Source: JAFMJV01 sp034436555 (GTDB lineage: Bacteria > Chloroflexota > Limnocylindria > Limnocylindrales > CSP1-4). From it: 64,000 bases of DNA. A program made the translations under genes and the position numbers. The stretch lies in assembly GCA_034436555.1 (NCBI GenBank), contig DAOTUU010000054.1, positions 1 through 64,000 on the forward strand, written 5' to 3'. Below, one piece after another: positions 59,014-64,000 of the stretch (position 1 is the first letter of the stretch; the number at the start of each line of letters is the position of its first letter). Under the pieces are notes generated by a model. That model ran no database searches and was not told the DNA's origin. It worked only from the letters and a program-made list of their open reading frames with translations.

Positions 59014-60357
59014 ATGATCGGGGCCGTGCAACCTCGGGTGGGCGGCATCATGCTGATCCTCGCGGCGCTCCTCGCGGGCGCCCTGCCGGCGTCGGTCCGG
59101 GCGTTCCGGGAACCGTCTCCATCTCCCGCCCGCACGACCATCGCCCAGACTCCCGGACCGCTCCTGGCCGCGATCCCGATGGTCGCGCTCGGGACACGCC
59201 TGGCGGCATCGGTGGCGACCATGATCAGCCTGGAGCAGGCCGACCCGTCACCACGCCGACGGGCCCTCCGGTCCGACCGGCTGGCGCTCACGCTCGTCCG
59301 CACGATCTCGGGCGGCATCACCCCCAAGTCGGTCGTGGGCACGCCGATGGGCCGGTTCTTCGCGATGAACGTGATGTACGGCCACTCCATCACGGTGTTC
59401 GACCGGCGCTACCGGCGCCTCAAGACGATCACCGACGAGGTCCCACGATCCTTCCTGCGCATGCGGCTGGCGCCGCGCGCCCGGGTCCGCGGCGCGCCGG
59501 TGGAGGCTGCCGTGTCCGCCGACGGGAACAGCCTGTTCGTGAGCCAGTACTCGATGTACGGGGTGGGCTTCTGGCAGCCGGGCTTCGACAGCTGCACCGC
59601 CCGCGACGTCATCGATCGAAGCTACGTCTACCGCATCGATGTGCGCCGGCTGCGCAAGGTCACGGCCTATCGCGTGGGCGAGGTGCCCAAGTTCCTGGCC
59701 GCGTCCCCCGATGGGCGCACGCTCCTCGTCGCCAACTGGTGCTCCATGGACGTGAGCGTCGTCGACCTGCGTCGCCGCAGGGAGGTGAGGCGCATCCCGA
59801 TCGGCCGCAACCCGCGCGGGATCGCCTTCAGCCGCGATGGCGCGACGGCCTACGTGACGGCCACCGGTGACGGGCGCATCGCGGTCCTGGACATGCGGCG
59901 CCTGGAGATCCGGCGCTGGTTCCGTGACGTCGGCGTCCGGCCCCGTCACCTGGTGATGGCGCCCGGGGGGCGCTACCTGTACGTGTCGCTGCAGGGTCAG
60001 AACATCGCGGGACTGCGCGACGGGAGCGTGCTCAAGCTGGATCCCGATACCGGGCGCGTCCTGGGGCGGGTGGATGGGCTGCTCGAGCCCCGGACGGCGG
60101 TCCTGGCGCCCGATGGACGGGCCCTGTACGTGGTCGACTACCTGGCCGGTCGACTGGTCAAGGTCGACACCTCCTCGATGCGGGTGCTCCAGACGGTGCG
60201 CCTGGGTCGCCACCCGATCGGCGTGACCTACGACGCCGCCAGGCGTCGAGTCTGGGTGGCCGGGTACACGGGGGCGATCTGGATCCTCGCCGACGAGCGA
60301 CCCCTGTTCAGTCCTCGCCGAGCCCCGTCCACGCGACGCGGCCACGCGAGACGGTGA
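59014..60357 (+). CDS. Secreted YncE/SMP-30-like beta-propeller protein
   Basis: 447 residues. A hydrophobic N-terminal segment (about residues 12-27) suggests export or anchoring. The rest is a run of about six to seven propeller blades with recurring PDGRTLLVANW, FSRDGATAYVTATGDGRIAVLD, APDGRALYVVDY-type motifs (YVTN family). Such proteins are surface or periplasmic propellers. ATG 59050 or a GTG at 59026 are alternative starts. Its end overlaps the end of pyrC by 50 bases on the opposite strand. Confidence 0.78.
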   Translation: MIGAVQPRVGGIMLILAALLAGALPASVRAFREPSPSPARTTIAQTPGPLLAAIPMVALGTRLAASVATMISLEQADPSPRRRALRSDRLALTLVRTISGGITPKSVVGTPMGRFFAMNVMYGHSITVFDRRYRRLKTITDEVPRSFLRMRLAPRARVRGAPVEAAVSADGNSLFVSQYSMYGVGFWQPGFDSCTARDVIDRSYVYRIDVRRLRKVTAYRVGEVPKFLAASPDGRTLLVANWCSMDVSVVDLRRRREVRRIPIGRNPRGIAFSRDGATAYVTATGDGRIAVLDMRRLEIRRWFRDVGVRPRHLVMAPGGRYLYVSLQGQNIAGLRDGSVLKLDPDTGRVLGRVDGLLEPRTAVLAPDGRALYVVDYLAGRLVKVDTSSMRVLQTVRLGRHPIGVTYDAARRRVWVAGYTGAIWILADERPLFSPRRAPSTRRGHARR

Positions 60358-61792
60358 GGAGGACCCGACCCGACAGCGACCGGCCGCCCAGGGGCGTGTT
60401 GGCGGCGCGTGACCGCAGGTGCGCCCGCTCGACCCCCCAGGCGTCGCTCCGGTCGAACACCACCAGGTCCGCCGTCGCACCCTCGCGCAGGGCGGGCTCG
60501 GTCAGGCCGTCGCGCCCGCCATCCAGGACGCGATACGGGCCCACGGAGAGCGCACGCATGGCCCGCGCCAGGCTCAGCCGTCCGGCGCCGACCGCCTCCA
60601 GCACCAGCCCCAGCGCCGTCTCGAGCCCGGCGATCCCCGGTGCGGCATCACCGAACGGGAGTTCCTTGTCCACCGCGCGCGCCGGCTGATGCTGCGTGGA
60701 GATCGCGTCGATGGTGCCGTCCTCGAGCGCCGCGAGCAGCGCGATGGCGTCGTCGGGCGAGCGGAGCGGTGGCTCCACGCGGACGTCCACGTCATACGGG
60801 GCGGCGTCTCCCCGCTGGCCCGACCAGGGCGCTCCGGCCGCATCCCAGGCCCAGCGTCGGTCTCCGCCGAGCCACCCGTCGTGGAGCGCGAGATGGTGCG
60901 GGAACGCGTCGCAGGTGACCCGGAGGCCCTCAGCGCGGGCGCCCCGGATCGGGTCGAGCGCGGCTGCCACGGACACGCCGGTGAGGTGCAGGTGAGGCCG
61001 CACGTCCGGGGGCATCTCTGCGGAGACCTGGCGCAGCACCGCCACCGCCCGCGCGACCGCGCTGACCTCCGCCGCCGCGGACGCGCCCCTGAGGCCCAGG
61101 ATCGTGGCGGGCAGACCGTCGTTCGCCTCGGCGCCGGCGGTGAGGGCCGGCTCGTCGGGATGGATCATCACGGGCAGGCCCAGGGCGCCCGCCTCGGTCA
61201 GCGCCGCGCGCAGGAGCGCGGGGTCCGTGGTGGCCGCCGGAAGGTCCGTGAAGCCCACGACGCCCGCGCCACCGAGCGACGCGAGGGGCCCCAGCGTCGT
61301 GCCCTCGCGGCCCACGGTGAGCGTGCCCCACGTCCGGGCCCGCACCGGCGAGCCCGCAGCGGCCGCCGCGGCACCGATGCGCTGGACGACCTCCGGCCGA
61401 TCCGCGGCGGGACGCGTGTCGGGCGTGGCGCACACCGTGGTGAACCCGCCGTGCGCAGCCGCAGCCAGACCGGTCGCGTATGTCTCGGCCTCCTCGGCGC
61501 CCGGTTCGCGGAGGTGGGCGTGCAGGTCGATGAAGCCGGGTGCCACGATCACCCCGCCGTCTCGAGCCGCTCCCGCTCCCGCCCGCCGTGCCGCCGCCGT
61601 GCCGCCACCGCCGCCACCGCCGTCCCCCCAGGCGAGCTCCACGATGATGCCGTCCTCGATGCGCAGCGAGCCTGGCCCGGAGCGCCCGGACGCCGGATCC
61701 ACCAGCCAGGCGTCCTCGATCGCGAGCGCGGTCAGCACGTCCCCGACCGCAGGCAGGTCCCCCACCCCGGGCCGCGGATCAGGCCTGTGCAT
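60308..61792 (-). CDS. pyrC: Dihydroorotase-like protein (PyrC), catalytic Asp replaced
   Basis: 494 residues, longer than the usual 430. Amidohydrolase fold: metal-binding DLHAHLREPG (about 90-99), His in VMIHPDE, HLTGVS and CDAFPHHLAL. The position that is normally STDHAPH near the C-terminal end, with the catalytic Asp, reads STQHQPA. The substitution is a clean codon (CAG), not a frameshift. The protein may be inactive (a PyrC'-like partner of PyrB) or use another residue. Its ATG overlaps the end of pyrB by 14 bases. A Gly-rich insertion (GGGGGGG, about 58-64) is also unusual. Confidence 0.85.
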   Translation of the reverse strand: MHRPDPRPGVGDLPAVGDVLTALAIEDAWLVDPASGRSGPGSLRIEDGIIVELAWGDGGGGGGGTAAARRAGAGAARDGGVIVAPGFIDLHAHLREPGAEEAETYATGLAAAAHGGFTTVCATPDTRPAADRPEVVQRIGAAAAAAGSPVRARTWGTLTVGREGTTLGPLASLGGAGVVGFTDLPAATTDPALLRAALTEAGALGLPVMIHPDEPALTAGAEANDGLPATILGLRGASAAAEVSAVARAVAVLRQVSAEMPPDVRPHLHLTGVSVAAALDPIRGARAEGLRVTCDAFPHHLALHDGWLGGDRRWAWDAAGAPWSGQRGDAAPYDVDVRVEPPLRSPDDAIALLAALEDGTIDAISTQHQPARAVDKELPFGDAAPGIAGLETALGLVLEAVGAGRLSLARAMRALSVGPYRVLDGGRDGLTEPALREGATADLVVFDRSDAWGVERAHLRSRAANTPLGGRSLSGRVLLTVSRGRVAWTGLGED

Positions 61793-62768
61793 CGGTGCCC
61801 GCCAGCAGCGCCATCACGGCCATCCGGACGCTCACCCCGTTGGCCACCTGGCGGGTGATGACCGATCGCGGTCCGCTGACCACGTCCGGGGGAAGCTCCA
61901 CGCCCTCGTTCACGGGTCCCGGGTGCATCACGATCGCGTCGGGGCAGTGCGCCCGGAGGCGATCCTCGGTGAGACCCCAGCGCGCGGCATAGGCGGCCTC
62001 GGACGGCGCGCCCGCGCCCTCGAGGCGCTCGCGCTGGACCCGCAGCGCCATCACCGCGCCCGCGCCCCGGATGCCCGTGGCCAGGTCACCGGTCACGGTC
62101 ATCCGCCGGTCGGCCGGGAGTGCCCGCGCCCACTGCTCGAAGCCGCGCAGGAACACGGGCGGGCCGGTCAGCCACAGGTCCACGCCCGCGGCGGTCAGCG
62201 ACCACACGTTCGAGCGCGCCACGCGCGAATGGAGCACGTCGCCCACGATGCACAGCTTGAGACCGGGGATGCGGTCGGCGCCCAGCGTCTCGCGCAGGGT
62301 GAACAGGTCGAGCAGCGCCTGTGTCGGATGCGCGTGCCAGCCGTCGCCCGCATTGACCACATGCCCACCGAAGTGCTCGGAGGCCAGCTGCGCGGCGCCG
62401 CTCCGCGCGTGGCGCACCACCAGCAGGGCGGCGCCCAGCGCCTCCAGCGTGCGCACCGTGTCGATGAGCGACTCACCCTTGCTCAGCGAGGATGACGCGG
62501 CATCCAGCGAGACCGCCTCACCACCCAGCGCCCGCGTGGCGACCTCGAAGCTGACGCGCGTGCGGGTGCTGGGCTCCGCGAACAGGGTGGCGACGGTGCG
62601 ACCCGACAGCGGTCCCGCGGCGTCACCCGAGGCGCGAGCGACGGCGAGCGATGCCGTCCGGTCCATCACCGACTCCAGCTCCGGCCGCGACAGGACGTCC
62701 ACGTCCAGGAGGTGCCGATGGTGCCACGCGAACGGGACCGCCGGGGTCACGGCCTCGGGCGGGCTCAC
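61779..62768 (-). CDS. pyrB: Aspartate carbamoyltransferase catalytic subunit
   Basis: 329 residues from a GTG that overlaps the stop of pyrR (GTGA). Carbamoyl-phosphate site FAEPSTRTRVSFE (about 65-77), HAHPTQALLDLFTL (about 145-158) and HPGPVNEGVEL; the last motif usually reads HPGPxNRGVE, so the Arg is Glu here. It catalyses the first committed step of pyrimidine synthesis, aspartate plus carbamoyl phosphate. It is translated with PyrR and PyrC in pyrR-pyrB-pyrC. Confidence 0.93.
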   Translation of the reverse strand: MSPPEAVTPAVPFAWHHRHLLDVDVLSRPELESVMDRTASLAVARASGDAAGPLSGRTVATLFAEPSTRTRVSFEVATRALGGEAVSLDAASSSLSKGESLIDTVRTLEALGAALLVVRHARSGAAQLASEHFGGHVVNAGDGWHAHPTQALLDLFTLRETLGADRIPGLKLCIVGDVLHSRVARSNVWSLTAAGVDLWLTGPPVFLRGFEQWARALPADRRMTVTGDLATGIRGAGAVMALRVQRERLEGAGAPSEAAYAARWGLTEDRLRAHCPDAIVMHPGPVNEGVELPPDVVSGPRSVITRQVANGVSVRMAVMALLAGTDAQA

Positions 62769-63352
62769 GCCGTCCCGCCGCCGGTGACCGCCGCCCCCAC
62801 CGGCGCCTCGCGCCGCTCGATGACCACCTCGTCGGGGCCTCCGTCGATCTCCTGGAGGCGGACATGGACCACCTCGTCCCGAGCGGTCGGCACGTTCTTG
62901 CCCACGTGATCCGCGCGGATGGGCAGCTCCCGGTGGCCCCGGTCCACGAGCACCGCGAGCCGCACCGCGGCCGGCCGACCGTGGTCCACGAGCGCGTCCA
63001 GGGCGGCCCGGACGGTGCGGCCCGTGTAGAGCACGTCGTCCACCAGCACGATGGTGGCCTCCGCCGGGTCGAACGGGAGATCCTGGCCCTTCAGCTGGGG
63101 CCCTCGATCGACCCGCGACAGGTCGTCCCGGTAGAAGGTGATGTCCAGGCTGCCCACCGGCAGGCGGACGCCGGTGCTTGCCGCGATCGCGTCGGCGATC
63201 CGCACCGCGAGCGGCAGGCCGCGGCGCTGGATTCCGACGAGCGCGAGATGCTCCGTCCCGCCGTGCTTCTCCACGACCTCGTGGCCGATGCGGACGAGCG
63301 CGCGGCGGATCTCGTCGGCGGCCAGGATCTGTCGGGAGCTCACGTCGCGCAC
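62765..63352 (-). CDS. pyrR: PyrR regulator / uracil phosphoribosyltransferase
   Basis: 195 residues. PRPP-binding motif TIVLVDDVLYTGRTVRAAL at about 98-116. LVGIQRRGLPLAVRIA and DITFYRDDLS match PyrR, which binds pyr mRNA and attenuates expression when UMP is high, and also has UPRT activity. GTG 63352 abuts a GAGGAGG run; GTG 63343 is an alternative with better spacing. A candidate PyrR-binding hairpin lies directly upstream. First gene of pyrRBC. Confidence 0.93.
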   Translation of the reverse strand: MRDVSSRQILAADEIRRALVRIGHEVVEKHGGTEHLALVGIQRRGLPLAVRIADAIAASTGVRLPVGSLDITFYRDDLSRVDRGPQLKGQDLPFDPAEATIVLVDDVLYTGRTVRAALDALVDHGRPAAVRLAVLVDRGHRELPIRADHVGKNVPTARDEVVHVRLQEIDGGPDEVVIERREAPVGAAVTGGGTA

Positions 63353-63363
63353 TCTCCTCCTCG

Positions 63364-63381
63364 CCGGTCTCTCGGGGCCGG
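63364..63381 (-). promoter_or_regulatory. Candidate PyrR-binding hairpin overlapping the SD region
   Basis: On the minus strand, CCGGCC / GACCGG pair around a hexaloop CCGAGA, which fits the CNGNGA loop of known PyrR RNA targets (one C-A mismatch in the stem). It ends just before the GAGGAGG site of pyrR, so binding could block translation. The fit is short and could be chance. Confidence 0.4.
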
Positions 63382-63458
63382 TCCGTGGTGGGAACGTCCG
63401 TCAGTCTAGCGCCGCGGGCGACGTCCGGTCCCTCGGACGCCATCCGGTCACTCGGGCG

Positions 63459-64000
63459 TCAGAACGCGGGGATGCCGTCGCGGAGATGGATGTCCCGGAT
63501 GCGCAGGCTGCCCTCGCCGGGCACGCCCCACACCCGGACCCGCAGCTCGCCCTCGGCGCCCTCCTCGGCCGGCGCGACCCATGCGATCCGCTCGTCGCCG
63601 AGGGTGAACGAGCGACGCGCCAGCGTGGGTCCGAGCAGCACCGCCCCCCGGTCGACCTGGTGCGTCGCGGGATCGACCCGCAGGACGGTGAGGCGGCCCC
63701 ACGATGCTCCGTGAGCATCTGCGACCCAGTAGCCGAACGTCGTGTCCGTGTCCGCCCAGCGCACCTGCCAGTCCAGCGCGGCCGGACCGTCGCCCGTGGA
63801 TGCCTCGATGACCTCGAGCCAGGGAGAGGCGTCCCGATCGCGTGTCGGGTGGTCGCCGGCCCGTCCGCCGCCTTCTGGATCGCCGCCCGCCCGTCCGCTG
63901 CCGGCCCGTCCGCCGCCGGTGGCTGCTGCCTGCCCGTCCCGGGTCCGGTTCGACACGGCCCGTGGCCGCACACCCTGGGAGGCGGTCCGGCCCGGCCTCC
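63459..64000 (-). CDS. Hypothetical protein, truncated by the window edge
   Basis: The reading frame ends at 63459 and stays open to the right edge, so the N-terminus is outside the window; a GTG at 63971 could also be the start. The Gly/Arg/Asp-rich part near 63850-63960 is low complexity. The C-terminal about 115 residues form a beta-rich domain (WLEVIEASTGDGPAALDWQVRW ... RVWGVPGEGSLRIRDIHL). Family not recognised. Confidence 0.5.
   Translation of the reverse strand, partial: RPGRTASQGVRPRAVSNRTRDGQAAATGGGRAGSGRAGGDPEGGGRAGDHPTRDRDASPWLEVIEASTGDGPAALDWQVRWADTDTTFGYWVADAHGASWGRLTVLRVDPATHQVDRGAVLLGPTLARRSFTLGDERIAWVAPAEEGAEGELRVRVWGVPGEGSLRIRDIHLRDGIPAF

Overview
This is a contiguous piece of a very GC-rich bacterial chromosome with about 60 tightly packed genes. 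There is no phage, insertion sequence or CRISPR array. Several traits suggest a monoderm Chloroflexota-like bacterium, possibly Limnocylindria or relatives: very high GC, frequent GTG/TTG starts with 4-base start/stop overlaps, a fused heme A/heme O synthase (CtaA-CtaB), a lipobox on oxidase subunit II, and many genes whose start codon lies 5-8 bases after a TANNNT box (probable leaderless mRNAs). The phylum assignment is inference from style and gene content, not from a marker gene.

Layout. 0.2-21.7 kb is mixed housekeeping and envelope genes: a nucleotidyltransferase-like pair, a membrane GGDEF-EAL protein, a UbiB-type kinase gene broken by a 35-bp tandem duplication, a K+ channel, META and RTX-like secreted proteins, an ECF sigma/membrane partner pair, a CopB-type copper ATPase behind a palindromic operator, a fluoride channel and an S9 peptidase. 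21.9-36.2 kb is a catabolic island: a CUT1 sugar ABC transporter without its own ATPase, an UlaG-like lactonase, two DapA-family enzymes, a zinc dehydrogenase, an IlvD/EDD dehydratase, a FadR-type GntR regulator, and an mtnA-mtnK-aldolase/SDR operon. Three similar AT-rich sites lie in its three divergent promoter regions.

An initiator-type tRNA-Met and a strong terminator separate the island from a respiratory block at 36.4-46.5 kb: TlpA-like thioredoxin, membrane cupredoxin, oxidase subunits IV-like, III, I and II, CtaG, CtaAB and a Sco-like lipoprotein. Subunit II carries an additional C-terminal type-1 copper domain where caa3 oxidases carry cytochrome c. 46.5-49.2 kb holds pyrK-pyrD-pyrE. 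49.2-60.4 kb holds an NfeD-flotillin pair, a 680-bp repeat-filled intergenic region, secreted proteins, a class IV aminotransferase and a FAD oxidoreductase. 60.3-63.4 kb holds pyrR-pyrB-pyrC, behind a possible PyrR-binding hairpin next to the ribosome binding site. The PyrC lacks the usual catalytic Asp.

How the genes fit together: the most interesting unit is 31.8-36.2 kb. There a kinase and an isomerase of the 5-methylthioribose/5-deoxyribose type feed a fused class II aldolase/dehydrogenase. This predicts a DHAP-shunt-like pathway (5-deoxy- or 5-methylthio-pentose to DHAP plus a short aldehyde) with the aldehyde-processing enzyme built into the aldolase, next to a non-phosphorylative sugar-acid pathway and probably under the same GntR regulator.
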